Shown here: positions 1 to 6,952 of the stretch, piece after piece
Layout: each line of letters begins with the position of its first letter
How positions within the stretch are numbered: position 1 is the stretch's first letter
From: Flavobacteriales bacterium UBA2426
GTDB taxonomy: Bacteria; Bacteroidota; Bacteroidia; Flavobacteriales_F; PHOS-HE28
Length of the DNA: 10,354 nt
Direction: 5' to 3'
Assembly: GCA_002342985.1 (NCBI GenBank)
Contig: DDRC01000173.1
Location: forward strand, 296-10,649
Program-made: the position numbers and the translations under genes
The notes under the pieces: generated by a model
What the model was told of the DNA's origin: nothing
The model's input: only the letters and a program-made list of their open reading frames with translations
The model's database searches: none

Positions 1-1082
1 TCGATGCCGGCGGGCGCTTCGTGCTGCCCGGCTGGTGCGACCCGCACACGCATGTCATCTTCGCCGCGCCGCGGGAAGAGGAATTCGTCCACAAGATCAA
101 AGGGCTCACCTACCAGGAGATCGCCGCGCGGGGGGGCGGCATCCTCAACAGTGCGCGCAAGCTGCGGGCCATGGACGAGGAGGACCTCTTCGCCCGGGCC
201 AGGACCCGGCTGGAAGAGATGATGCGCACCGGCACCGTCGCCGTGGAGATCAAGAGCGGCTACGGGCTCACCGTGGAAAGTGAGCTCAAGATGCTGCGGG
301 TGGCGCGCCGGCTGAAGGAAGCACTGCCCCTCCAAGTGCGCACCACCCTGCTCGCGGCGCATGCTCTGCCACCGGAATTCAAGGATGACCGTGCCGGATA
401 CATCGACCTCATCTGCAGTGAGTTGATACCTCAGGTCGCGGCGGAAGGGCTGGCGGATCATGTGGATGCATTCTGCGAGACCGACTACTTCACGCCGGCG
501 GAGATGGAACGCGTGCTGGAAGCCGGCGTGCGGCATGGGCTGCCCGGCAAGGTGCATGTGAACCAGTTCACCAGCATCGGCGGCATCCAGGCCGCCATCG
601 CACACGGCGCCCTGAGCGTGGACCATTTGGAGGTGATGGAGCCCGGCGATATCGACGCTTTGGCCGCTTTGCCTGCCGCTGCGGTGCCCATGCCCACCCT
701 GCTCCCCAGCTGTTCCTTCTTCCTGCGCATCCCATACGCCCCCGCGCGTGCGCTCATCGACCGCGGCCTGCCCATCGCCCTGGCTTCCGACCACAATCCA
801 GGGAGCACGCCGAGCGGGAACCTCAACCTGGTGCTCTCGCTGGCGTGCATCCACCTGCGCATGCTGCCGGAGGAGGCGGTTGCTGCGCTCACGCTCAACG
901 CGGCCGCAGCCATGAGGCTGGAGCACGAATTGGGCGGGCTCACCATCGGCAAGCGCGCCAGCCTCATCATCACGCGCGAAGTCCCCTCACTGGCCTACCT
1001 GCCCTATGCATTCGGGGCCGACCATATCGACACCGTCATCATCGATGGAGAACCAGTCCGCTCCGGAGCAGCACTCCGTTGA
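1..1082 (+). CDS. hutI: Imidazolonepropionase, 5' end missing
   Basis: This enzyme hydrolyses 4-imidazolone-5-propionate to N-formimino-L-glutamate, the third step of histidine degradation, in the cytosol. It belongs to the amidohydrolase superfamily. The reading frame is open to the window edge (first full codon at base 3), so the real start lies outside and roughly 55-65 N-terminal residues are missing. The GTG at base 21 is an internal valine in the conserved stretch VLPGWCDPHTH. Metal-site residues are visible: HTH at 45-53, the His of KVHVNQF at 555-557 and the Asp of ASDHNPGS at 789-791. Their spacing fits the known HutI ligands (His80, His82, His249, Asp324 in the Bacillus enzyme, from memory). 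Other signatures are EIKSGYGL, VDHLEVM and LNAAAAM. The stop at 1080-1082 lies inside the start of the next gene. With ftcD downstream this marks a histidine-utilisation cluster, and hutH and hutU may lie to the left. Confidence 0.96.
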   Translation, partial: DAGGRFVLPGWCDPHTHVIFAAPREEEFVHKIKGLTYQEIAARGGGILNSARKLRAMDEEDLFARARTRLEEMMRTGTVAVEIKSGYGLTVESELKMLRVARRLKEALPLQVRTTLLAAHALPPEFKDDRAGYIDLICSELIPQVAAEGLADHVDAFCETDYFTPAEMERVLEAGVRHGLPGKVHVNQFTSIGGIQAAIAHGALSVDHLEVMEPGDIDALAALPAAAVPMPTLLPSCSFFLRIPYAPARALIDRGLPIALASDHNPGSTPSGNLNLVLSLACIHLRMLPEEAVAALTLNAAAAMRLEHELGGLTIGKRASLIITREVPSLAYLPYAFGADHIDTVIIDGEPVRSGAALR

Positions 1083-1836
1083 ATTCCATCCGACCGAGCC
1101 CGGGCGTCCGCCGGCGCTGGAATTCTCCATGGGTGTTTCGCTGTTCGCCATGGCCCTGATCGCCTTCTTCATCGTCCAATCGGTGGCCCTCGTGAGCGGC
1201 GTGGCAAGGCGCAGCCCCGAGTTCGCCTCGGAGCCGTTCAGCATGGGATGGCTGCAGGACCCGGTCTTCCAGCAGCGCATCACCGAGCTCGCCTTCAACG
1301 GCGACCTGGTCGGTGCGGAGTCAGCTTGGAGCGGCGGCATCTGCGCGGCGTTCATCCTCATCACCTGCGGCCTCTGGAAGCGGGGTCGGGTCCGTGCATT
1401 CCTGGGCCTAGGGATGCCGCGAGCCGCAGCGTTCCTGCGCTGGTTCGGGCTCTTCGCCGCGCTGATGCTCGGCGTGGAGGCGCTGGCCCAGTTCACCCCG
1501 GCCTTCCAGACCGACTTCATGCAGCGCGTGGTGGGCAGCACCACGAACTGGCCGCTCCTCATCGCGGGGGTGGTGGTGCTGGGCCCCCTCTTCGAGGAGC
1601 TCCTCCTCCGCGGGCTCCTCTACGGCACCCTGCGCCATATCGCCGACGAGCATGTGAGCGTAGCCGTGACCGCAGGCGTCTTCGCCCTCATGCATCTGCA
1701 GTACAGCCTGCCCATCATGCTGCTCATCCTGCCCATGGGCGTGGTGCTCGGCTACGCGCGATCGCGGAGCGGATCCATCTGGGTGCCCGTGCTCCTGCAC
1801 ATGGTGAACAACGGCCTCACGGTGATCTGGCCGTAG
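1045..1836 (+). CDS. CPBP-family intramembrane metalloprotease
   Basis: The product is a 263-residue membrane protein of the CPBP (CAAX protease/bacteriocin-processing, Abi, Rce1-like) family. These are glutamate-dependent intramembrane metalloproteases whose bacterial substrates are mostly unknown. All three family motifs are present: EELLLRG with Glu184, Glu185 and Arg189; FALMH with His217; and HMVNN with His252 and Asn255/Asn256. Hydrophobic segments lie near residues 30-50, 97-111, 131-150, 170-190, 203-218, 222-237 and 245-260. The chosen ATG at 1045 gives a 28-residue hydrophilic tail before the first membrane segment and overlaps hutI by 38 bases. An ATG at 1129 (Met29), just after hutI ends, is a possible alternative, and one at 1006 looks too far upstream. 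Neither start has a clear ribosome-binding site, as is usual in Bacteroidota. The overlap suggests co-transcription with hutI. A role in histidine metabolism is not evident. Confidence 0.9.
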   Translation: MENQSAPEQHSVEFHPTEPGRPPALEFSMGVSLFAMALIAFFIVQSVALVSGVARRSPEFASEPFSMGWLQDPVFQQRITELAFNGDLVGAESAWSGGICAAFILITCGLWKRGRVRAFLGLGMPRAAAFLRWFGLFAALMLGVEALAQFTPAFQTDFMQRVVGSTTNWPLLIAGVVVLGPLFEELLLRGLLYGTLRHIADEHVSVAVTAGVFALMHLQYSLPIMLLILPMGVVLGYARSRSGSIWVPVLLHMVNNGLTVIWP

Positions 1837-1868
1837 CCGCCATCCCCGCTCGGCTCCGCTGCCGCGCC

Positions 1869-1876
1869 TAGCTTTG
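1869..1876 (+). promoter_or_regulatory. Bacteroidota -7 promoter box upstream of ftcD
   Basis: TAGCTTTG is an exact match to the Bacteroidota housekeeping -7 consensus TAnnTTTG. It lies in the 81-base gap between the CPBP gene and ftcD and would give a leader of about 35 bases. I see no TTG element at the usual -33 spacing. By eye, only two exact matches to this box occur in the window on either strand, both just upstream of genes, which supports a functional site. It implies that ftcD can be transcribed independently of hutI. Confidence 0.55.
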
Positions 1877-1917
1877 CCGCCACTGCGCCGCACCAGCGAC
1901 CAAACCATCAGACCATC

Positions 1918-3612
1918 ATGCAACGACGCCTCATCGAATGCGTGCCGAACATCAGCGAGGGCCGCGACCGTGCCAAGATCGACGCCATCGCAGCCGTTGT
2001 GGAGACCGTGGAGGGCGTGCGGCTGCTCGATGTGGACCCCGGCAAGGCCACCAACCGCACGGTGATCACCTTCGTGGGGGAGCCCGAGCAGGTGTGCGAA
2101 GCGGCCTTCCGGCTCGTGAAGAAGGCGCAGGAGCTGATCGACATGCGGCTGCACAAGGGCGAGCATCCGCGCTTCGGAGCCACCGATGTCTGCCCGCTGG
2201 TGCCCATCAGCGGGGTGAGCATGGCCGAGTGCGCGGCGTTCGCCAAGCAGCTCGGGCAGCGCGTGGGCAGTGAACTGGGCATCCCGGTCTACCTCTACGA
2301 GTTCGCGGCCAGCGAGGAGAAGCGCCGCAACCTGGCCAACAACCGCAGCGGCGAGTACGAGGGCCTGCCGAAGAAGCTGAAGGATGCCGCCTGGAGGCCG
2401 GACTTCGGCCCGGTGGAGTTCAACGAAAGCGTGGCCCGCAGCGGCGCCATCGCCATCGGGGCGCGGAATTTCCTCGTGGCCTACAACGTGAACCTGAATA
2501 CCACGAGCACCCGCCGGGCCAACGCCATCGCCTTCGATATCCGCGAAGCAGGGCGCGTGCTGCGCGAGGGCGATCCGCTCACCGGCAAGCCCATCCTGGA
2601 CGAGAACGGCGAGCCGAAGAAGATCCCTGGCAAGCTCAAGGCCGTCAAGGGCATAGGCTGGTACATCGACGAGTACGGCATCGCGCAGCTATCGCTGAAC
2701 CTCACGGACATCACGGTGACGCCGGTCCATGTGGCTTTCGATGAGGCCTGCAAGAGCGCAGCCGAGCGCGGCATCCGTGTCACGGGCAGCGAACTGGTGG
2801 GCCTGATCCCGAAACAGGCGCTGCTGGATGCCGCGGACTTCTACCTGAGGCGTCAGGAGCGCAGCCTTGGCATCCCCGAGCGCGAGAAGATGAGGATCGC
2901 GGTGAAGAGCCTGGGGCTTGACGACCTCGCCCCCTTCGACCCGCAGAAGAAGGTGATCGAATACATGCTCGAGGATGCGGGGAGCGAGCGCTTGGTGCGC
3001 ATGGACCTGAAGCGCTTCAGCGAAGAGACCGCCGCCGAGAGCCCCGCCCCTGGGGGCGGCTCCGTAGCCGCATACGTGGGTGCGCTGGGGGTATCGCTCG
3101 GCACCATGGTGGCCAACCTCAGCGCCCACAAGCGGGGCTGGGACCACCGTTGGGAGGAGTTCAGCCAATGGGCGGAGCGAGGCGAGCGGCTCCGCACGGA
3201 ACTGCTCCGCTTGGTGGACGAGGATACCCGGGCCTACGACCGCATCATCACCTGCTTCGGCATGCCCAAGGGCACCGATGCGGAGAGAGCCGCCCGCAAG
3301 GCGGCCATCACCGAGGCGACCAAAGGAGCCATCAACACCCCGCTCCGCACCATCGAGGTATGCGTGGAGAGCATGGCCCTGATGAAGGCCATGGCCGAGC
3401 ATGGCCTGCCTGCCAGCGTGAGCGACGCCGGTGTCGGGGCCCTCTGTGCACGCACCGGAGCCATCGGCGGCTACCTCAATGTGCGCATCAACTGCGCCGG
3501 GCTTGACGACGAGGCCTTCAAGGCCGACGTCCTCGCTCGGGCCGAAGCGCTGAAGGCCCAGGCCGAAGCGCTGGAGGCCGAAGTGATGACCATGACCCTG
3601 GCGAAGGTCTGA
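1918..3612 (+). CDS. ftcD: Bifunctional glutamate formimidoyltransferase / formimidoyl-THF cyclodeaminase
   Basis: This 564-residue fused enzyme finishes histidine breakdown. The N-terminal transferase moves the formimino group from formiminoglutamate to tetrahydrofolate and releases glutamate. The C-terminal cyclodeaminase converts formimino-THF to 5,10-methenyl-THF and ammonia, channelling the intermediate between domains. The transferase covers about residues 1-330, opening with LIECVPNISEG and carrying HKGEHPRFGATDVCP. His83 in this motif should match the catalytic His82 of mammalian FTCD. The cyclodeaminase covers about 365-564, with the APGGGS turn (Pro378, Gly379-381, Ser382) and a family-typical segment around SDAGVGALCARTGAIGGYLN. 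The length matches full fused homologues and no active region is missing. The ATG at 1918 is supported because the protein opens exactly as family members do. The C-terminus ends in an AEALKAQAEALEAE heptad-like helix made by a short DNA repeat. Confidence 0.97.
   Translation: MQRRLIECVPNISEGRDRAKIDAIAAVVETVEGVRLLDVDPGKATNRTVITFVGEPEQVCEAAFRLVKKAQELIDMRLHKGEHPRFGATDVCPLVPISGVSMAECAAFAKQLGQRVGSELGIPVYLYEFAASEEKRRNLANNRSGEYEGLPKKLKDAAWRPDFGPVEFNESVARSGAIAIGARNFLVAYNVNLNTTSTRRANAIAFDIREAGRVLREGDPLTGKPILDENGEPKKIPGKLKAVKGIGWYIDEYGIAQLSLNLTDITVTPVHVAFDEACKSAAERGIRVTGSELVGLIPKQALLDAADFYLRRQERSLGIPEREKMRIAVKSLGLDDLAPFDPQKKVIEYMLEDAGSERLVRMDLKRFSEETAAESPAPGGGSVAAYVGALGVSLGTMVANLSAHKRGWDHRWEEFSQWAERGERLRTELLRLVDEDTRAYDRIITCFGMPKGTDAERAARKAAITEATKGAINTPLRTIEVCVESMALMKAMAEHGLPASVSDAGVGALCARTGAIGGYLNVRINCAGLDDEAFKADVLARAEALKAQAEALEAEVMTMTLAKV
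3541..3579 (+). repeat. Imperfect 18-base direct repeat inside ftcD
   Basis: Bases 3541-3558 and 3562-3579 match at 17 of 18 positions and are offset by exactly seven codons. They encode AEALKAQ followed by AEALEAE, one heptad duplicated in the C-terminal helix of the cyclodeaminase domain. This looks like a small in-frame duplication that extends a helix, not a regulatory repeat. Confidence 0.7.
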
Positions 3613-3748
3613 GCGCCTCTTCCCCAGCCGCTCCAGCCGGATCGGTGCGAGGGAAGACCGTCCCGCTCCCCTGCCGGGCACAGCAGCCTGCCGAACGTCA
3701 CAACAGTGGACGGCATGAGGCCGTATCATTGGTGCGAACGCCGCCGCC

Positions 3749-6100
3749 ATGAACGCCCGCCTCACCTTCCGCCAGTGGTGGCGCCGCTTGGTCTACTTCT
3801 TCCCGTTCCAGCTGCTGCTGCTGCACCTGAAGAAGAACCACTTGCTGTTGCTGGCCTGGGTGCTGCTCTTCGCCTATGTGACCGAGAGCCTGGGCGTGAA
3901 GTACGGCATCCCCTACCTCTTCCTGTTCCCCGAGTACTTCGGGCGAGTCGACCTCCTTTCCCACGTGATCACGGGCTTCGCGCTGGGCGGGTTCATCACC
4001 GCCTTCAACCTATACAGCTACGCGATGCATGGCTATCGGTTCCCTTTCATCGCCACCATCGCGCGCCCTTTCCTGAAGTTCAACGTCAATAACGCCGTCA
4101 TCCCGGCGGTCTTCACCCTCACCTACCTCATCTGCGCCGCGCGGTTCCAGTTCACACAGGAACTGCTGCCGGCCCCGCGCGTGGCCCTCCATCTCCTAGG
4201 CCTGCTCTCGGGCATGGGGCTCTTCCTGGGGATTGCGCTGGTCTACTTCACCCGCACCAACACCGACATCGTGAAGCTGCTCGGCAAGGCGCCGGAGGAG
4301 TATCGGCCCGAAGAGCCCTTGATGGACATCCTCGGTCCCCACCATGATGCCCCGCCGCAGAGGCCCAGCGAGCGCCGCCGGGCCATGCGCTGGTTGAAGC
4401 GGCAGCAGCGCAGCGAGAAGTGGCGGGTGGAGACCTACCTCACCCCCCGGCTGCGGGTCATGCTGGCACGCAGCAGCGCGCACTACGACCAGGACCTGCT
4501 GCGGGACGTGCTGTGGCAGAACCACATCAACGGGTCCATCTTCGAGGTGGTGGTGGTGCTCACCTTCATCCTGTTGGGCGCTTTCAGCGATGTGCCCTTC
4601 TTCGCCCTGCCCGCCGGCGCCATCGCCTTCCTTCTGCTCACCATGGCCCTCATGCTCATCAGCGCTCTCTTCAGCTGGCTGCAGGGATGGACAGGCACCC
4701 TGATACTGCTCGCCATTCTCACCCTGCACCTGCTCAGCCATCGCACGGATCGCTTCCTCTACGACACGCACGCCTACGGGCTCGACTATGATGCCCCGCC
4801 GACCGCCTACGACCAGGCCGGCATCACGCGCATGGCCAACGACACGCTGGCCGCCCAGGCCGATGCGCAGGCGATGCGCGCCACACTGGACCAGTGGCTG
4901 GCGAACAACCGCCGCCATGCCGATGCCAGCGGCAAACCGAAGCTGGTTATCGTCAATACGAGCGGCGGGGGCCTGCGCAGCATGCTCTGGAGCTTCCGAT
5001 GCCTGCAGGCCGCTGACAGCATGCTCGGAGGCGACCTCATGGAGCGCGCTGCGCTCATCACGGGATCTTCGGGCGGGCTAATCGGCGCCGCCTACTACCG
5101 CCAGCTGTACTTCGCTGACCGCGCCAATGGCACCGATCAGCGCTTCGATCCGGCCTTGGTGCGCGAAGTGTCCACAGACATGCTGAATCCGGTGGCGTTC
5201 AGCTTCGCAACCAACGATATGTTCATCCGCTACCGCACGATTCAGGATGGGCACCGCCGCTATACGCTCGACCGCGCCACGGCCTTCGAGCGCCGGCTCA
5301 GCGCCAACACGCGGGGGCTGCTCGACATCCGGCTCGGGCGGATGGCTCAGCCCGAGCGCGAGGCCCGGGTGCCGTTGCTCGTGGCTGCGCCGGTCAGCAT
5401 CAATGATGGCCGGCGGCTGGTGATCTCTGCACTGCCGGCGGCACACCTCACCTCAATCCGGCCCGATGCGGACCTGGTCGTGAACAGCCAGGCTGAATCC
5501 ATCGAATTCCGCCGCCTGTTCGCCGACCACGATCCGGACAGCCTGCGCCTCACGAGCATGCTCCGGATGAGCGCGAGCTTCCCGTACATCACGCCCGTGA
5601 CGACACTGCCCAGCGCACCGGCCATGCGGGTGATGGATGCCGGTGCCCGCGATAACTACGGGTACCGGACCACTTTGGCGTTCCTGCATGCCTTCCGCGA
5701 CTGGATCGCCGAGCACACCAGCGGCGTGGTGGTGCTGCAGCTACGTGACACGCAGAAGGAACTGGAGGTCCACCCAAGCAGCTCATCCCTGCTGGGGCGC
5801 GTGCTCGACCCCATCGGCAGCGTGTACGACAACTTCGTGAGGATGCAGGACCAGGACTATGACCTCATGCTCCGCCTGCACGATCCGGAGGGCGGTGCAC
5901 CGCTGGAGGTGATCGATGTGCAGCTGTGGCACGGTGCCGAAGAGCGCATCTCCCTGAGCTGGCACCTGACGCGTGTGGAGCGCGAGCGCGTGCTGCGCAC
6001 CGTGGGCAGCCCGGTGAACCGCCGGGCCTTCCAAAGGCTCACCGAGGCCCTTGCCGGTGCTGCCCCGGCGATTGCCGATGCCAGCGGACCAGCCCATTGA
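3749..6100 (+). CDS. Multi-pass membrane protein with patatin-like acyl-hydrolase domain
   Basis: This 783-residue protein combines an N-terminal membrane region with a patatin-like (Ser/Asp dyad) lipid acyl hydrolase. Hydrophobic segments lie near residues 31-48, 68-90, 115-131, 146-167, 263-280, 283-308 and 313-330. A basic hydrophilic stretch between residues 168 and 262 separates the first four from the last three. The catalytic domain starts near 395. It has the oxyanion-hole motif SGGGLR (Gly406-408, Arg410), the nucleophile elbow GSSGG with Ser441, and DAGA with Asp630 as the second dyad residue, so it looks catalytically intact. About 150 residues follow the dyad Asp and I do not recognise a separate domain there. 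The family suggests phospholipase or lysophospholipase activity at the membrane; the actual substrate is unknown. The ATG at 3749 precedes a basic segment and the first membrane helix. The 3' end overlaps the convergent kinase gene by 62 bases. Confidence 0.85.
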   Translation: MNARLTFRQWWRRLVYFFPFQLLLLHLKKNHLLLLAWVLLFAYVTESLGVKYGIPYLFLFPEYFGRVDLLSHVITGFALGGFITAFNLYSYAMHGYRFPFIATIARPFLKFNVNNAVIPAVFTLTYLICAARFQFTQELLPAPRVALHLLGLLSGMGLFLGIALVYFTRTNTDIVKLLGKAPEEYRPEEPLMDILGPHHDAPPQRPSERRRAMRWLKRQQRSEKWRVETYLTPRLRVMLARSSAHYDQDLLRDVLWQNHINGSIFEVVVVLTFILLGAFSDVPFFALPAGAIAFLLLTMALMLISALFSWLQGWTGTLILLAILTLHLLSHRTDRFLYDTHAYGLDYDAPPTAYDQAGITRMANDTLAAQADAQAMRATLDQWLANNRRHADASGKPKLVIVNTSGGGLRSMLWSFRCLQAADSMLGGDLMERAALITGSSGGLIGAAYYRQLYFADRANGTDQRFDPALVREVSTDMLNPVAFSFATNDMFIRYRTIQDGHRRYTLDRATAFERRLSANTRGLLDIRLGRMAQPEREARVPLLVAAPVSINDGRRLVISALPAAHLTSIRPDADLVVNSQAESIEFRRLFADHDPDSLRLTSMLRMSASFPYITPVTTLPSAPAMRVMDAGARDNYGYRTTLAFLHAFRDWIAEHTSGVVVLQLRDTQKELEVHPSSSSLLGRVLDPIGSVYDNFVRMQDQDYDLMLRLHDPEGGAPLEVIDVQLWHGAEERISLSWHLTRVERERVLRTVGSPVNRRAFQRLTEALAGAAPAIADASGPAH

Positions 6101-6929
6101 GCGGGTCGCGCTCCACAGCCACGAGTTCCATGCCGTGATCGAGCAGGCAGTTGGCGAGGATGTCGCGGAACCCCCACGCCACGGAACCGGTGGCATGCAC
6201 GCGCTCGCGCTGCTCCAGCGGATGGAATGGCTTGAAGGCCTCGATGAACGCTTGGAAGCGGGCCGTGATGAGCTCTCGGACGTAGGGCACCTCAGTCATC
6301 CCCGAAAGCCGGCCGGCATGGGCCGCCAAGGCCTTTGACGGGAAGGGGGAGCGGTACACCTCATGGAGCACCGTCCCCAGGTCGGGACCGCCGTGGCCGA
6401 AGAGCGCCACCCGCACCTCTTCCGGCATGCGCCTGTAGAAGGCATCCTGGAGGAGCGTGCGGCCAATGTCTGCACCGCTGCCCTCATCACCGAGGATGTA
6501 CCCCAGCGAGGGCACCATCTGATGCACCGCGGCACCGTCGTACCAGCCCACATTGGCGCCGGTGCCCAGGATGACGACCAGGCCTTGCGCTGCGCCCATG
6601 AGCCCCCGCGCGGCCCCCTCCAGGTCGGTGCGCACGGTGATCGCCGCGGATGGCCAGATCTGCCGGAGCGCGCTTTCCATGACCGCCGCCCGCTCAGCGC
6701 TGCCGCAGCCGGCACCATAGGCTTCCACCACCGCTGCTGAGAGCGCCCCGGGCGCCGCAGCCTGGAACCGGGCGACGATACCTTGCGCGAAGGCCTCGGC
6801 ATCACCGCTCAGCGGATTGAATCCCGGCATGGCATCGCCCGGCCTTGGGAGCACCAACGGGTCCCGGCCATCCAGGAGGACAGCCCAGCGCGAGGAACTG
6901 CCCCCGATCTCCGCGATCAGCCGTGCCAT
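6039..6929 (-). CDS. BadF/BadG-family ATPase, N-acetylglucosamine kinase-like
   Basis: The product is a 296-residue sugar-kinase-fold (ASKHA) protein of the BadF/BadG/BcrA/BcrD family. Bacteroidota members of this length are usually annotated as N-acetylglucosamine kinases, which phosphorylate amino sugars from cell-wall turnover or chitin. The phosphate-2 motif LGTGANVG is at 121-128, followed by SLGYILGDEGSG (141-152), and the C-terminal adenosine-side motif ATGSVAWGF is present. Asp102 in TDLEGAARG is a candidate catalytic base. The phosphate-1 loop is unusual: AEIGGSSSRW (residues 6-15) has Glu7 where the family normally has Asp, and Ser where Thr-Lys is common. The ATG at 6929 was chosen because the protein then opens at this loop, as homologues do; the open frame further upstream overlaps the response regulator. 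It lies 23 bases after the response-regulator gene, so the two are probably co-transcribed. The last 11 or so residues look like an extension beyond the usual family end. Confidence 0.88.
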   Translation of the reverse strand: MARLIAEIGGSSSRWAVLLDGRDPLVLPRPGDAMPGFNPLSGDAEAFAQGIVARFQAAAPGALSAAVVEAYGAGCGSAERAAVMESALRQIWPSAAITVRTDLEGAARGLMGAAQGLVVILGTGANVGWYDGAAVHQMVPSLGYILGDEGSGADIGRTLLQDAFYRRMPEEVRVALFGHGGPDLGTVLHEVYRSPFPSKALAAHAGRLSGMTEVPYVRELITARFQAFIEAFKPFHPLEQRERVHATGSVAWGFRDILANCLLDHGMELVAVERDPLNGLVRWHRQSPGQHRQGPR

Positions 6930-6952
6930 GGAGCGAAGATCGGCCTTGCCGG

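Noticed and set aside
21..23. GTG at 21 as the start of hutI.
   Set aside because: The frame is open upstream and conserved residues (DAGGRF) precede it. Homologues have about 60 more N-terminal residues.
3724..3731. TATCATTG before the patatin gene as a -7 promoter box.
   Set aside because: It has one mismatch in a fixed position and no -33 TTG at suitable spacing. It is possible but not strong enough to call. The rest of 3613-3748 shows no clear terminator or gene.
2689..3765. A 358-codon open frame on the minus strand, antisense to ftcD.
   Set aside because: It has no recognisable domain and a low-complexity, His/Gly/Ala/Arg-rich composition, and it is fully antisense to a well-conserved ftcD. 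GC-rich codon use creates such shadows.
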